Assembly (NCBI RefSeq): GCF_001517975.1 | Contig: NZ_KQ950186.1 | Location: forward strand, 107,417 to 169,916 | DNA length: 62,500 nucleotides | From: Thermobifida cellulosilytica TB100 | Lineage (GTDB): Bacteria > Actinomycetota > Actinomycetes > Streptosporangiales > Streptosporangiaceae | Direction of reading: 5' to 3' | Shown: one piece after another, positions 1-9,512 of the stretch | Layout: the number at the start of each line of letters is the position of its first letter | How positions within the stretch are numbered: position 1 is the first letter of the stretch | The notes under the pieces: generated by a model | Database searches by the model: none | Seen by the model: the letters and a program-made list of their open reading frames with translations, nothing else | What the model was told of the DNA's origin: nothing | Position numbers and translations under genes: made by a program

Positions 1-1
1 G

Positions 2-433
2 CGCGCCACCCACGCCAACCCCGCCTTCGTCCTGCGCTACGCCCACGCCCACGCCCGCACCGCGGGCGAGCGCTGGGCGGCCGGCCTCGGCCTGCGCCGG
101 GCCGCACCGGACCGCACCCTCACCGCCGAGGAGGTGGCCGCCCTCACCGCGCCCGCCGCCGAGGCGCTGCTCGGCGCGCTCTTCGACGGACCCGCCGCGC
201 TGCGCGCCGCGGCCCGCCGTAACCAGCCCCACATCCTGGTGCGTTACCTGGAGGGTCTCGCCGCTGCCTACCATGAGTGGTGGGAGTCCCACGACCTCCT
301 CTCCGGGCACGCCGACACGGCCCACGGCCCCGTCGCGACCACGGTGGCCGGGCTCGACCTCTGCGCCGCCGTCGCCGGTGTGCTGCACGCGGGACTCTCC
401 CTCATCGGTGTGTCCGCGCCCACAAGGCTGTAG
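2..433 (+). CDS. argS: Arginyl-tRNA synthetase, C-terminal end (partial at window edge)
   Basis: The last 143 residues of a protein that begins outside the window. The sequence matches the DALR-type anticodon-binding domain that ends arginyl-tRNA synthetases: a YAHAHART segment near residue 13, a helix reading [17 protein letters not shown], and the family ending [17 protein letters not shown]. ArgS charges tRNA-Arg in the cytoplasm. lysA begins 83 bases downstream, the argS-lysA order seen in many actinomycetes. The catalytic core with its HIGH-type motif is not visible, so the call rests on the C-terminal domain and the neighbourhood. Confidence 0.9.
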   Translation, partial: RATHANPAFVLRYAHAHARTAGERWAAGLGLRRAAPDRTLTAEEVAALTAPAAEALLGALFDGPAALRAAARRNQPHILVRYLEGLAAAYHEWWESHDLLSGHADTAHGPVATTVAGLDLCAAVAGVLHAGLSLIGVSAPTRL

Positions 434-516
434 ACGCCTCGACCGCGCCGCGTCCGGCCCCGGGCCCGACGAAGGCCGCACCCCGCCCTGTCACCATCCA
501 TCCGAGAGTCCCGCCC

Positions 517-1902
517 ATGAGCCGCTACGCCCACCCTGCCGGACCGCGCCACGCGGACGTGCTGCCCGAGGAACACCCGCCCAGCCCGCCGGCGGACCTG
601 CTCGACCTCCACCCCCGCGTGTGGCCGAGCACCGCCGTCCGGGTCGACGGCGAGATCACCGTCGGCGGCGTCGGCGTCACCGAGCTGGCCCGCGAGTACG
701 GCACCCCCCTCTACGTCGTCGACGAGGCCGACTTCCGCGCCCGCGCCCGCGACTACCGGCTGGCCTTCGCCGACGCCGACGTCTACTACGCGGGCAAGGC
801 CCTGCTCACCAAGGCGGTGGCCCGCTGGGTCGCCGAGGAGGGGCTCAAGCTCGACGTGTGCAGCGGCGGAGAGCTCGCCGTCGCCCTGGCCGCGGGCTTC
901 CCGCCCGAGCGGATCGGCATGCACGGCAACAACAAGTCGGAGGCCGAGCTGGCCCGCGCCGTCGAGGTGGGCGTGGGGCGGATCATCGTCGACTCCTTCG
1001 ACGAGATCGACCGCCTGGAGCGGATCGCCGCCGAACGGGGCCGCGTCCCCGAGGTCCTGGTCCGGGTCACCACGGGGGTGGAGGCGCACACCCACGAGTT
1101 CGTCGCCACCGCCCACGACGACCAGAAGTTCGGCCTGGCCATGAGCAACGGCGCCGCCGCCGAGGCGGTGCGCCGCCTGCTCGCCTCCCCGCACGTCCGC
1201 CTGGTCGGCCTGCACTCCCACATCGGGTCGCAGATCTTCGACACCGCGGGCTTCGAGGTCGCCGCGCGCCGCCTCAGCTCCTTCCTCACCCGGATCCACG
1301 CCGAGCACGGCGTCGTCCTGCCCGAACTGGACCTCGGCGGCGGACTGGGCATCGCCTACCTGCCCGACGACGACCCGCTGGACCCCAAGAGCATCGCCGA
1401 GAGCCTGACGTCGATCGTCGCGCACGAGTGCGCCGCCCAGGGCCTGCCGGTGCCCCGCCTGGCGGTGGAGCCGGGACGCGCCATCGCCGGACCGGCGGGC
1501 ATCACGCTCTACGAGGTCGGCACCGTCAAGGACGTGGAGGGCATCCGCACCTACGTCAGCGTCGACGGAGGCATGAGCGACAACATCCGCACCGCCCTGT
1601 ACGGTGCGGAGTACACCTGCGTGCTGGCCTCCCGGCACAGCGACGCCGGACCCATGCTGTCCCGCCTGGTCGGCAAGCACTGCGAGAGCGGCGACATCGT
1701 GGTCCGCGACCTGTACCTGCCCGCCGACCTGCGCCCCGGCGACCTGGTGGCGGTCGCGGCGACCGGCGCCTACTGCCACTCCATGGCCAGCAACTACAAC
1801 CACCTGCCCCGTCCCGCCATGGTCGCGGTCCGCGAAGGGGGCTCCCGCACGCTGGTGCGGCGGGAGACCGAAGAGGACCTGCTGCGGCTGGACGTAGGCT
1901 GA
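517..1902 (+). CDS. lysA: Diaminopimelate decarboxylase
   Basis: Catalyses the last step of lysine synthesis, PLP-dependent decarboxylation of meso-diaminopimelate, in the cytoplasm. The 461-residue product has the fold III (alanine racemase-like barrel) signature [11 protein letters not shown] with the PLP lysine at about K94, the LHSHIGSQ motif, the glycine-rich phosphate loop [10 protein letters not shown] and the CESGD motif of the active site. I chose ATG 517; the open frame extends further upstream but that part overlaps argS and carries no family sequence. A roughly 45-residue N-terminal extension before the conserved part is usual in actinobacterial LysA. hom follows after 74 bases, giving an aspartate-family cluster. 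Confidence 0.96.
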   Translation: MSRYAHPAGPRHADVLPEEHPPSPPADLLDLHPRVWPSTAVRVDGEITVGGVGVTELAREYGTPLYVVDEADFRARARDYRLAFADADVYYAGKALLTKAVARWVAEEGLKLDVCSGGELAVALAAGFPPERIGMHGNNKSEAELARAVEVGVGRIIVDSFDEIDRLERIAAERGRVPEVLVRVTTGVEAHTHEFVATAHDDQKFGLAMSNGAAAEAVRRLLASPHVRLVGLHSHIGSQIFDTAGFEVAARRLSSFLTRIHAEHGVVLPELDLGGGLGIAYLPDDDPLDPKSIAESLTSIVAHECAAQGLPVPRLAVEPGRAIAGPAGITLYEVGTVKDVEGIRTYVSVDGGMSDNIRTALYGAEYTCVLASRHSDAGPMLSRLVGKHCESGDIVVRDLYLPADLRPGDLVAVAATGAYCHSMASNYNHLPRPAMVAVREGGSRTLVRRETEEDLLRLDVG

Positions 1903-1976
1903 ACACCGGCCGACATCGTGGTCACCACGGGGTTGGGGACACGGACAACGAACGACGAAACGGGAGTCATCCCCTC

Positions 1977-3272
1977 ATGGCACTGAAGGTGGCGCTGCTG
2001 GGTTGCGGCGTTGTGGGTTCTCAGGTGGTCCGGCTGCTCAACGAGCAGTCGCGCGAACTCGCGGAGCGCATCGGGACGCCTCTGGAGATCGGTGGCATCG
2101 CGGTGCGCCGCCCGGACCGCGCCCGCGCCGCGGGCGTGGCCCGCGAGCTGCTCACCACCGACGCCATGGGCCTGGTCACCAGGGACGACATCGACCTCGT
2201 GGTCGAGGTCATCGGCGGCATCGAACCCGCCCGGTCGCTCATCCTCGCCGCGATCAAGTCGGGCAAGTCCGTGGTGACCGCCAACAAGGCGCTGCTCGCC
2301 GAGGACGGCGCGACCGTCTTCGCCGCCGCGCGCGCCGCCGGGGTCGACGTCTACTACGAGGCCAGCGTGGCCGGGGCGATCCCGCTGCTGCGCCCGCTGC
2401 GCGACTCCCTCGCCGGGGACCGCGTCAACCGGGTGCTGGGCATCGTCAACGGCACCACCAACTACATCCTCGACCGGATGGACACCCTGGGCGCTGGCTT
2501 CGCCGAGTCGCTGGAGGAGGCCCAGGCGCTGGGGTACGCCGAGGCCGACCCGACCGCCGACGTGGAGGGCTTCGACGCCGCCGCCAAGGCCGCGATCCTC
2601 GCCCGGCTGGCGTTCCACACCCCGGTGACCGCCGCCGACGTGCACCGCGAGGGCATCACCGAGGTCTCCGCCGCCGACATCGCCAGCGCCAAGGCGATGG
2701 GCTGCGTGGTCAAACTGCTGGCCATCTGCCAGCGCTCCGCCGACGACTCCAGCATCGGCGTGCGGGTCCACCCGGTGATGCTGCCCCGCGAGCACCCGCT
2801 GGCCAGCGTCAAGGGCGCCTACAACGCGGTGTTCGTGGAGGCCGAGTCCGCCGGGCGGCTGATGTTCTACGGGGCGGGCGCCGGGGGCGTGCCCACCGCC
2901 AGCGCGGTCCTGGGCGACCTGGTCGCCGTGGCCCGCAACCGGCTGGCCCGCACCTTCGTGGCCGACGGCCAGGCCGACTCCGGGCTGCCCGTGCACCCCA
3001 TGGGCGAGACCGTCACCAGCTACCACGTCTCGCTGGACGTCGCCGACCGGCCCGGCGTGCTGGCCAAGGTCGCCGAGGTGTTCGCCGCCAACGAGGTGTC
3101 CATCCGGCACGTCCGCCAGGAGGGCCACGGCGACGACGCCCAGCTCGTCCTGGTCAGCCACCCCGCCCCCGACTCGGCGCTGGCGCGGACCGTGGAGCAG
3201 TTGCGCGGCCACGACGAGGTCCGCGCGGTCGCCAGCGTCATGCGGGTCGAGACCTTCGGCGACGAGTCGTGA
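1977..3272 (+). CDS. hom: Homoserine dehydrogenase
   Basis: Reduces aspartate semialdehyde to homoserine, the branch point to threonine and methionine. The 431-residue protein starts with the NAD(P)-binding loop [12 protein letters not shown], contains the catalytic-domain sequence [14 protein letters not shown] and the [14 protein letters not shown]-like segment (here [14 protein letters not shown]), and ends with an ACT domain ([18 protein letters not shown], from about residue 350) that mediates threonine feedback in this family. ATG 1977 follows a GGGAG element 10 bases upstream. The frame remains open upstream through lysA, but this is a GC-rich shadow. thrC lies 214 bases downstream. 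Confidence 0.96.
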   Translation: MALKVALLGCGVVGSQVVRLLNEQSRELAERIGTPLEIGGIAVRRPDRARAAGVARELLTTDAMGLVTRDDIDLVVEVIGGIEPARSLILAAIKSGKSVVTANKALLAEDGATVFAAARAAGVDVYYEASVAGAIPLLRPLRDSLAGDRVNRVLGIVNGTTNYILDRMDTLGAGFAESLEEAQALGYAEADPTADVEGFDAAAKAAILARLAFHTPVTAADVHREGITEVSAADIASAKAMGCVVKLLAICQRSADDSSIGVRVHPVMLPREHPLASVKGAYNAVFVEAESAGRLMFYGAGAGGVPTASAVLGDLVAVARNRLARTFVADGQADSGLPVHPMGETVTSYHVSLDVADRPGVLAKVAEVFAANEVSIRHVRQEGHGDDAQLVLVSHPAPDSALARTVEQLRGHDEVRAVASVMRVETFGDES

Positions 3273-3486
3273 GCGGCGCGCGGCACCGCCCCCGGCCTGC
3301 ACCGGTCGCGACGGGCCCAGCCAGGAAAGACAGCCCGATCCCGACGCACGCCCCGGGTCGAAGGGCCCTAAAATCGGGGGCAGGCTGCACGACCGCGCAC
3401 GGTCGCCCAGCAGGCGCCCACCCCGACCGGCCGGGGCGGCGCCGTCCGGCCGTCCACCCAGTCACACCACTCGAAAGGGCCCTGTC
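3273..3486 (+). promoter_or_regulatory. hom-thrC spacer with a candidate -10 box (TAAAAT)
   Basis: A 214-base gap between hom and thrC. It contains TAAAAT at 3369-3374, a good -10 hexamer in otherwise GC-rich sequence, suggesting that thrC-thrB may have their own promoter. No convincing -35 is visible 17 bases upstream. The GAAAGGG element just before ATG 3487 is the thrC ribosome-binding site. I see no T-box or leader peptide here. Confidence 0.35.
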
Positions 3487-4551
3487 ATGAGCATGGCACG
3501 GGCGTGGCGAGGAATCGTCGAGGAATACCGCGATCGCCTTCCCGTCACGGCGAACACCCCGGTCGTCACCTTGCTTGAGGGAGGCACGCCGCTGGTCCCC
3601 GCCACGCGGGTCTCGGAGCTGACCGGCTGCGAGGTCTACCTCAAGGTCGAGGGCCTCAACCCCACGGGCTCCTTCAAGGACCGCGGGATGACCATGGCCA
3701 TCTCCAAGGCGGCCGAGGACGGGGCCAAGGCGGTCATCTGCGCCTCGACCGGCAACACCAGCGCCAGCGCCGCCGCCTACGCGGTACGTGCCGGGATGAC
3801 CTGCGCGGTCCTGGTCCCGCGGGGCAAGATCGCCATGGGCAAGCTGGCCCAGGCGCTGGTCCACGGCGCCCGCCTCCTCCAGGTCGACGGCAACTTCGAC
3901 GACTGCCTGGAGCTGGCCCGCAAGCTCTCCATCGACTACCCGGTGGCGCTGGTCAACTCGGTCAACCCGTACCGCCTCCAGGGGCAGAAGACCGCGTCGT
4001 TCGAGATCGTGGACGCCCTGGGCGACGCCCCCGACGTCCACTGCCTCCCGGTGGGCAACGCGGGCAACATCACCGCCTACTGGATGGGCTACCAGGAGTA
4101 CCACTCCGACGGCCGCAGCACCCGCCTGCCGCGCATGTTCGGCTTCCAGGCCAGCGGCGCGGCGCCGATCGTCAACGGCGCCCCGGTCACCCAGCCGCGC
4201 ACCATCGCCACCGCGATCCGGATCGGCAACCCGGCCTCCTGGCAGTTCGCGGAGAAGGCCCGTGACGAGTCCGGCGGGCGCATCGACTCCGTCACCGACC
4301 GGCAGATCCTCTCCGCCTACCGGCTGCTCGCCGGCCAGGAGGGGGTCTTCGTGGAGCTGGCCTCCGCGGCCAGCGTGGCCGGTCTGCTCCAGGCGGTCGA
4401 GGCCGGGCAGATCGCGCGGGGCAGCCGCGTGGTCTGCACGGTCACCGGCAACGGACTCAAGGACCCCGACTGGGCCCTGGCCGGAGCCTCCTCGGCCGTC
4501 ACGATCCCTGTCGACGCCCAGGCCGCCGCGGCGGCGCTCGGCCTGGCCTAG
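3487..4551 (+). CDS. thrC: Threonine synthase
   Basis: Converts O-phosphohomoserine to threonine with PLP. The 354-residue protein is the short, actinobacterial type; the Schiff-base lysine lies in [13 protein letters not shown] (about K64), followed by the phosphate-binding [13 protein letters not shown] loop and a C-terminal [12 protein letters not shown] segment typical of threonine synthase. ATG 3487 is preceded by GAAAGGG; a second in-frame ATG lies two codons later. thrB follows after 29 bases, so the two are probably co-transcribed. Confidence 0.96.
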   Translation: MSMARAWRGIVEEYRDRLPVTANTPVVTLLEGGTPLVPATRVSELTGCEVYLKVEGLNPTGSFKDRGMTMAISKAAEDGAKAVICASTGNTSASAAAYAVRAGMTCAVLVPRGKIAMGKLAQALVHGARLLQVDGNFDDCLELARKLSIDYPVALVNSVNPYRLQGQKTASFEIVDALGDAPDVHCLPVGNAGNITAYWMGYQEYHSDGRSTRLPRMFGFQASGAAPIVNGAPVTQPRTIATAIRIGNPASWQFAEKARDESGGRIDSVTDRQILSAYRLLAGQEGVFVELASAASVAGLLQAVEAGQIARGSRVVCTVTGNGLKDPDWALAGASSAVTIPVDAQAAAAALGLA

Positions 4552-4580
4552 CCCAGTCCCTCCCACCCCGGAGCCACCGA

Positions 4581-5573
4581 ATGCCTCAGCCGCAACGCAC
4601 CGCGGTGACCGTGCGCACCCCCGCCACCAGCGCGAACCTCGGACCGGGGTTCGACGCCCTGGGAATCGCCCTGGACCTGTCCGACGAGATCGAGGTCCGG
4701 CTCCGCGACGACCGCGACGTCACGGTGGCCGTCGAGGGGGAGGGAGCCGGTACCCTGCCTCTCGACGACTCGCATCTCGTGGTGCGCGCCATGCGCGCCG
4801 CGTTCGACGCGGTGGGCCAGACCATGCCCGGGGTCGACCTGCGCTGCCGCAACGCCATTCCGCACGGCCGCGGGCTCGGCTCCTCGGCGTCGGCGATCGT
4901 GGCGGGCGTGGCCGCCGCGGCGGCCCTGGCCGACGGCGGGGACCGCCTCGACCGGGAGTGGATCTTCCAGACCGCCGCCGACATCGAGGGCCACCCCGAC
5001 AACGTGGCCCCGTGCGTCTACGGCGGGTTCACCATCGCCTGGCGCGGCGCCAAGACCTGGCGCGCGTGGACGACGTCCCCCGCACCCGGGGTACGGCCGA
5101 TCGTGTGCGTGCCCCGGCAGAGCCTGTCCACCGAACGGGCCCGGGGACTGCTTCCGGAGACCGTGCCGCACGCCGACGCCGCGTTCTCGGCGGGGCGGGC
5201 CGCGCTGCTGGTCGCGGCCGTCCGCGACTGCCCCGACCTGCTGTTCGAGGCGACCGAGGACCGGCTGCACCAGTCCTACCGGGCCGAGGCCATGCCCGAC
5301 AGCGCCGCACTGGTGGAGTCCCTGCGCGGCGACGGCCTGGCCGCGGTGGTCTCCGGAGCCGGGCCGACCGTCCTGGTGCTCCACCACGACTCCGCGGACG
5401 CACCGGGCGGCCCCGCGGACCGCCCACTCGACGGATTTCCGCAAAACAACAGCGCTGTGGTTGATTCAATCCGGCAACGAGCGGGTACTGAATGGCACAT
5501 ACGCCCCTTAGCAATCGATCTGGTAGGGGTACGTGTCACTTCTCCCCGTTCATGGACTTGTGTCGAGGAATAG
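4581..5573 (+). CDS. thrB: Homoserine kinase
   Basis: Phosphorylates homoserine to O-phosphohomoserine, the ThrC substrate. The 330-residue GHMP-family protein has the N-terminal PATSANLGPGFDALG motif, the ATP-binding PHGRGLGSSASAIVAG loop at about residues 94-109, and the C-terminal GDGLAAVVSGAGPTVLVL motif. ATG 4581 sits after a GGAGCC element. The last 40 or so residues are less conserved and the local base composition turns more AT-rich near the stop, which marks the end of the threonine cluster. Confidence 0.95.
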   Translation: MPQPQRTAVTVRTPATSANLGPGFDALGIALDLSDEIEVRLRDDRDVTVAVEGEGAGTLPLDDSHLVVRAMRAAFDAVGQTMPGVDLRCRNAIPHGRGLGSSASAIVAGVAAAAALADGGDRLDREWIFQTAADIEGHPDNVAPCVYGGFTIAWRGAKTWRAWTTSPAPGVRPIVCVPRQSLSTERARGLLPETVPHADAAFSAGRAALLVAAVRDCPDLLFEATEDRLHQSYRAEAMPDSAALVESLRGDGLAAVVSGAGPTVLVLHHDSADAPGGPADRPLDGFPQNNSAVVDSIRQRAGTEWHIRPLAIDLVGVRVTSPRSWTCVEE

Positions 5574-5992
5574 CTGTGGGCTCCGGTGATGTTAGGCTAG
5601 ATGAAGCACCAGGTGCCCCACCACGGGGCCCGTGCTCATCCGCCGCAGTGTTTCCCGCGTCATTCGCGCGAGTGGTCTCTGATCCGCGAGCGCTCCGCAC
5701 GGTAGCCACTGTGTCGAATCCGCGGCGAGTCCGCGGTTCTGCCCAATCCACTGCAGTCCCGGTTTCCTGGCACAGGAACAACAGGATGGCCCGAGGGCAG
5801 CATCATCCAGCCCATCGCCCCAGCGTCTGGCTGTGCCCAGAGCCCGCCGCGATCGGGTAAAACTCGTTGTCCAGCAGCGGTTCCGGCATCCACGCTGGGC
5901 ACGCCTGACCCGGCCCCAGCCGGTTCGCACCACCGGGCTGGCCGCTCAGTTCATCGTGACGGCACCAGCCCGCTCCTTGGGAAGGACCCTTA
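5574..5992 (+). promoter_or_regulatory. Long non-coding leader upstream of rho
   Basis: A 419-base stretch without a gene I can support. Base composition is lower in GC than its flanks and codon structure is lost. TAGGCT at 5593-5598 is a candidate -10 hexamer; if used, rho mRNA would carry a leader of nearly 390 bases. A GGGAAGGA ribosome-binding site precedes the rho GTG. Long rho leaders that mediate Rho autoregulation are known in other bacteria; no specific structure is demonstrated here. Confidence 0.4.
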
Positions 5993-7921
5993 GTGAGCGA
6001 CACCACCGAACTCCACCAGGACGCGGCGGTCGGTACGCAGGACACGACCGCGTCCAAAGTGGACGTCGGCGACGCCGCGCCCCCCGTCGGCAAGAGCGCG
6101 TCAACGCGGTCCCGTAGCCGCTCCGGAGGTACCGGGCTGGCCGCGCTGAAGCTCACGGAGCTGCAGCGTCTGGCGTCCGACCTCGGAATCACGGGCACCG
6201 GCCGGATGCGCAAGAGCGACATCATCGCAGCAATCGAAGCCAAGCAGGGCGGGCCGGTCAGCGCCCCCAAGACCAAGACGGCGAAGACCTCCGCGACCGA
6301 GAGCGGCACGGCCGCCAAGGAGCAGGAGGCCCCCACGGCCGAGGCGCCGGCGGCCGAGGCCGCCGCACCCGCGGCGGACCGGGCCGAGCAGGCCGAGCGC
6401 CCCGAGCGCACCCGCAGGAGCCGTTCCCGCAGGCGCGGCGGCGAGGAGACTGCGGAGTCGCAGACGGCCGAGGGCAGCGACGCCGCCGAGAACGCCAAGC
6501 AGGACCCCGCGGCGTCGGCCGCCAAGTCCGAGGACACCGCCGCCCAGCCCGCACAGGGCGGGACCCGGGAGCGCCGTCGACGCAACCGCAACCGCGACGG
6601 CAGCAGCGGCGGCGGCGACCAGCAGTCGTCCCAGCAGCAGAACGGCCACAAGAGCGAGAACGCCAGCGGCGGCGGCAGCGGCGAGGACGAGGACTTCGGC
6701 GGCGGGCGCCGCCGGGGACGCCGTCGCGACCGCCGCGACCGCCGCAACCGCGAGCGCGCCGAGCAGGAGCCGGTGATCAGCGAGGACGACGTCCTGCTGC
6801 CGGTCGCGGGCATCCTCGACATCCTCGACAACTACGCGTTCGTGCGGACCACCGGCTACCTGCCGGGCTCCAACGACGTGTACGTCTCGCTGGCCCAGGT
6901 CCGCAAGTACGGCCTGCGCAAGGGCGACGCCATCACCGGCGCCGTGCGCCAGCCGCGCGAGGGCGAGCGCCGGGAGAAGTTCAACGCGCTGGTCCGTCTG
7001 GACAGCGTGAACGGGATGCCGCCCGAGCGGGCGCGCAACCGGCCCGAGTTCGCCAAGCTGGTGCCCCTGTACCCGCAGGAGCGGCTGCGCCTGGAGACCG
7101 AGCCCAACATCCTGACCACGCGCATCATCGACCTCATCTCGCCGATCGGCAAGGGGCAGCGCGGCCTCATCGTCTCCCCGCCCAAGGCCGGAAAGACGAT
7201 GGTGTTGCAGGCGATCGCCAACGCGATCACCCAGAACAACCCCGAGTGCCACCTCATGGTCGTCCTCGTCGACGAGCGGCCCGAAGAGGTCACCGACATG
7301 CAGCGCACGGTCAAGGGCGAGGTGATCCACTCGACCTTCGACCGCCCCGCCGAGGACCACACGACCGTCGCCGAGCTCGCCATCGAACGGGCCAAGCGCC
7401 TGGTCGAGATGGGCCTGGACGTCGTGGTGCTGCTCGACTCCATCACCCGTCTGGGACGCGCCTACAACCTCTCCGCACCGGCGAGCGGGCGCATCCTGTC
7501 CGGTGGTGTCGACTCCACCGCGCTGTACCCGCCGAAGCGCTTCTTCGGCGCGGCCCGCAACATCGAGAACGGCGGCTCGCTGACGATCCTGGCCACGGCG
7601 CTGGTCGAGACCGGCTCCCGGATGGACGAGGTCATCTTCGAGGAGTTCAAGGGCACCGGCAACATGGAGCTCAAGCTCAACCGGAGCCTGGCCGACAAGC
7701 GGCTCTTCCCCGCGGTGGACATCGAGGCGTCCAGCACCCGCAAGGAGGAGATCCTGCTGTCGAGCGAGGAGCTCAACATCATCTGGAAGCTCCGCCGCGT
7801 GCTCCACGCCCTGGACGCCCAGCAGGCTCTGGAACTGGTCCTGGAGAAGCTGAAGAAGACCAAGAGCAACGCCGAGTTCCTGTTGCAGATCCAGAAGAAC
7901 GCGGTCGGACCGAACGACTAG
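5993..7921 (+). CDS. rho: Transcription termination factor Rho, with long arginine/glycine-rich insertion
   Basis: Hexameric RNA-dependent ATPase that ends transcription at unstructured C-rich RNA. In the 642-residue protein a Rho_N helical domain (LTELQRLASDLGIT, about residues 50-80) is followed by some 170 residues of low-complexity, charged sequence (Glu/Ala-rich, then Arg/Gly/Ser/Gln-rich), then the cold-shock-like RNA-binding domain (ILDILDNYAFVRT onward, about 265), the P-loop SPPKAGKTMV with K401, the Walker B VVVLLDSITRLGRAYN and the C-terminal ring-contact region. Such insertions are typical of actinobacterial Rho and lengthen it well beyond the 419 residues of E. coli Rho. GTG 5993 follows GGGAAGGA. 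A strong hairpin begins 2 bases after the stop. Confidence 0.97.
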   Translation: MSDTTELHQDAAVGTQDTTASKVDVGDAAPPVGKSASTRSRSRSGGTGLAALKLTELQRLASDLGITGTGRMRKSDIIAAIEAKQGGPVSAPKTKTAKTSATESGTAAKEQEAPTAEAPAAEAAAPAADRAEQAERPERTRRSRSRRRGGEETAESQTAEGSDAAENAKQDPAASAAKSEDTAAQPAQGGTRERRRRNRNRDGSSGGGDQQSSQQQNGHKSENASGGGSGEDEDFGGGRRRGRRRDRRDRRNRERAEQEPVISEDDVLLPVAGILDILDNYAFVRTTGYLPGSNDVYVSLAQVRKYGLRKGDAITGAVRQPREGERREKFNALVRLDSVNGMPPERARNRPEFAKLVPLYPQERLRLETEPNILTTRIIDLISPIGKGQRGLIVSPPKAGKTMVLQAIANAITQNNPECHLMVVLVDERPEEVTDMQRTVKGEVIHSTFDRPAEDHTTVAELAIERAKRLVEMGLDVVVLLDSITRLGRAYNLSAPASGRILSGGVDSTALYPPKRFFGAARNIENGGSLTILATALVETGSRMDEVIFEEFKGTGNMELKLNRSLADKRLFPAVDIEASSTRKEEILLSSEELNIIWKLRRVLHALDAQQALELVLEKLKKTKSNAEFLLQIQKNAVGPND

Positions 7922-7923
7922 CA

Positions 7924-7956
7924 CTCCGCCGGTGCGCCGCCCGCGCACCGGCGGAG
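7924..7956 (+). terminator. Hairpin after rho
   Basis: A perfect 14-bp inverted repeat (CTCCGCCGGTGCGC and its complement) with a 5-base loop starts right after the rho stop codon. There is no T tract, which is usual for actinobacterial terminator hairpins. It would separate rho from the independently controlled rpmE. Confidence 0.75.
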
Positions 7957-8002
7957 CAGCGGCGCCGCACCGCACTTCCGCGCCCCGCCGACCGTCCGGC
8001 CA

Positions 8003-8028
8003 GGAATACCGGCTGGACGTTTGCGGTT
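8003..8028 (+). promoter_or_regulatory. Sigma-R type (thiol stress) promoter for rpmE: GGAAT-N18-GTT
   Basis: GGAAT at 8003-8007 and GTT at 8026-8028 are separated by exactly 18 bases, the consensus I know for Streptomyces sigma-R (disulphide-stress ECF sigma factor, mycobacterial SigH equivalent). It lies 119 bases upstream of rpmE. In Streptomyces coelicolor rpmE is a reported sigma-R target, so the site and its position agree with known biology. Assignment here is by motif only. Confidence 0.7.
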
Positions 8029-8146
8029 CCACGGTCTGGCAGACTGGTATGGCGACCGCCGCGGTACCGGTTCGCGCACGCCCGCCCCACCCAGAGGCGG
8101 CCATCGCCGCGTGCGTCCGGCGACCGCCACTAGCGAGGAGAACCAC

Positions 8147-8356
8147 ATGAAACCCGGTATTCACCCCGACTACCACGTCACGCAGGTGACCTGCACCTGC
8201 GGTAACAGCTTCGTCACCCGGAGCACCGCACCCGGCGGCACGATCCGGGCCGAGATCTGCTCCTCCTGCCACCCGTTCTACACGGGCAAGCAGAAGATCC
8301 TGGACACCGGCGGTCGGGTCGCCCGCTTCGAGAAGCGTTTCGGCAAGCGCAAGTAG
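8147..8356 (+). CDS. rpmE: 50S ribosomal protein L31, zinc-binding type
   Basis: A 69-residue ribosomal protein beginning [22 protein letters not shown]. The cysteines C16, C18, C37 and C40 (VTCTCGN and [14 protein letters not shown]) form the zinc-binding set that defines the zinc-containing (C+) L31, as opposed to zinc-independent paralogues made under zinc starvation. ATG 8147 follows GAGGAGAAC. The gene has its own upstream region with a sigma-R type promoter, which fits a protein whose zinc thiolates are sensitive to oxidation. A hairpin follows. Confidence 0.97.
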   Translation: MKPGIHPDYHVTQVTCTCGNSFVTRSTAPGGTIRAEICSSCHPFYTGKQKILDTGGRVARFEKRFGKRK

Positions 8357-8363
8357 CGTCCGT

Positions 8364-8398
8364 CGGCGGCGCGTCCCGCTGCGAGGGGCGCGCCGCCG
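8364..8398 (+). terminator. Hairpin after rpmE
   Basis: A 10-bp perfect stem (CGGCGGCGCG and complement) extended inward by TCCC/GGGG pairs, 7 bases after the rpmE stop. It probably ends the rpmE transcript or attenuates reading into prfA. Confidence 0.65.
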
Positions 8399-8447
8399 GT
8401 GTGACTGCTCCGTCCGATCCGAACGCTCTGTGGGGATGTAAGAAGAA

Positions 8448-9512
8448 GTGAAGCTGGACGACCTTCTCGGCGAGTACTACGAGCTGGAGCAGCAGCTCGC
8501 CGACCCAGCCGTGCACGCCGACCAGGCCAGGGCGCGCAGTCTGGCCAAACGCTACTCCCAGCTCACCCCCATCATCGCCGCCTACCGCGAACTCAACCAG
8601 GTCGAGAGCGACATCGAGGCCGCCCAGGAGCTGGCCGCCGAGGACCCGGCCTTCGCCGACGAGGCCAAGCAGCTCGCCGAGCAGCGCGAGGAGCTGGTCG
8701 AGCGGCTGCGCACCCTGCTCGTGCCGCGCGACCCCAACGACGACAAGGACGTCATCCTCGAGGTCAAGGCCGGCGAGGGCGGCGAGGAGTCGGCGCTGTT
8801 CGCGGGTGACCTGGTGCGCATGTACCTGCGCTACGCCGAACGCCAGGGCTGGAAGACCGAGATCATCAGCGCCACCTACTCCGACCTGGGCGGCTACAAG
8901 GACATCACCATCGCGGTCAAGAACCGCGGCACCGACCCCGCCAAGGGCGTGTGGCGGCAACTGAAGTTCGAGGGCGGGGTCCACCGCGTGCAGCGCGTGC
9001 CCGTCACCGAGTCCCAGGGCCGCATCCACACCTCGGCCGTCGGCGTGCTGGTGGTGCCCGAGGCCGAGGAGATCGAGGTCGAGATCAACGACAACGACCT
9101 GCGCATCGACGTCTACCGCTCCTCCGGACCCGGCGGCCAGAGCGTCAACACCACCGACTCGGCGGTGCGCATCACCCACCTGCCCACCGGCATCGTGGTC
9201 TCCTGCCAGAACGAGAAGAGCCAGCTCCAGAACAAGGAGCAGGCGCTGCGCGTGCTGCGGGCCCGCCTGCTCGCCGAGGCGCAGGCCGCGGCCGAGGCCG
9301 AGGCCCAGGCCGAACGGAGGAGCCAGGTCCGTACCGTGGACCGCTCCGAGCGGGTGCGCACCTACAACTTCCCGGAGAACCGCATCTCCGACCACCGGGT
9401 CGGCTACAAGGCCTACAACCTCGACCAGGTGCTCGACGGGGAGCTGAGCGGAGTGATCCAGGCCCTCATGGACGCCGACACCAAGGAGCGGTTGGAGGCC
9501 GCCCAGCAGTGA
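8448..9512 (+). CDS. prfA: Peptide chain release factor 1
   Basis: Recognises UAA and UAG stop codons and triggers peptide release. The 354-residue product has the [15 protein letters not shown] segment, in which PVT is the PxT codon-recognition tripeptide of RF1 (RF2 has SPF), and the peptidyl-transferase GGQ motif within [15 protein letters not shown] near residue 230. GTG 8448 follows AAGAAG. The stop overlaps the start of prmC, whose product methylates the GGQ glutamine. Confidence 0.96.
   Translation: MKLDDLLGEYYELEQQLADPAVHADQARARSLAKRYSQLTPIIAAYRELNQVESDIEAAQELAAEDPAFADEAKQLAEQREELVERLRTLLVPRDPNDDKDVILEVKAGEGGEESALFAGDLVRMYLRYAERQGWKTEIISATYSDLGGYKDITIAVKNRGTDPAKGVWRQLKFEGGVHRVQRVPVTESQGRIHTSAVGVLVVPEAEEIEVEINDNDLRIDVYRSSGPGGQSVNTTDSAVRITHLPTGIVVSCQNEKSQLQNKEQALRVLRARLLAEAQAAAEAEAQAERRSQVRTVDRSERVRTYNFPENRISDHRVGYKAYNLDQVLDGELSGVIQALMDADTKERLEAAQQ

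Noticed and set aside
268-3302. Very long open frames on the opposite strand and in other frames across lysA and hom (511 to 999 codons)
   Set aside because: They arise because GC-rich codon-biased genes leave few stops in the other frames; they carry no domain sequence and overlap well-supported genes. The same holds throughout the window.
5580-5598. Iron-box-like TTAGGCTA before rho
   Set aside because: Only about 13 of 19 positions match and the right half is missing; TAGGCT here is better explained as a -10 hexamer.
5492-5860. Open frame of 122 codons after thrB
   Set aside because: It overlaps the thrB end, has no codon bias or family sequence, and covers the AT-richer rho leader.
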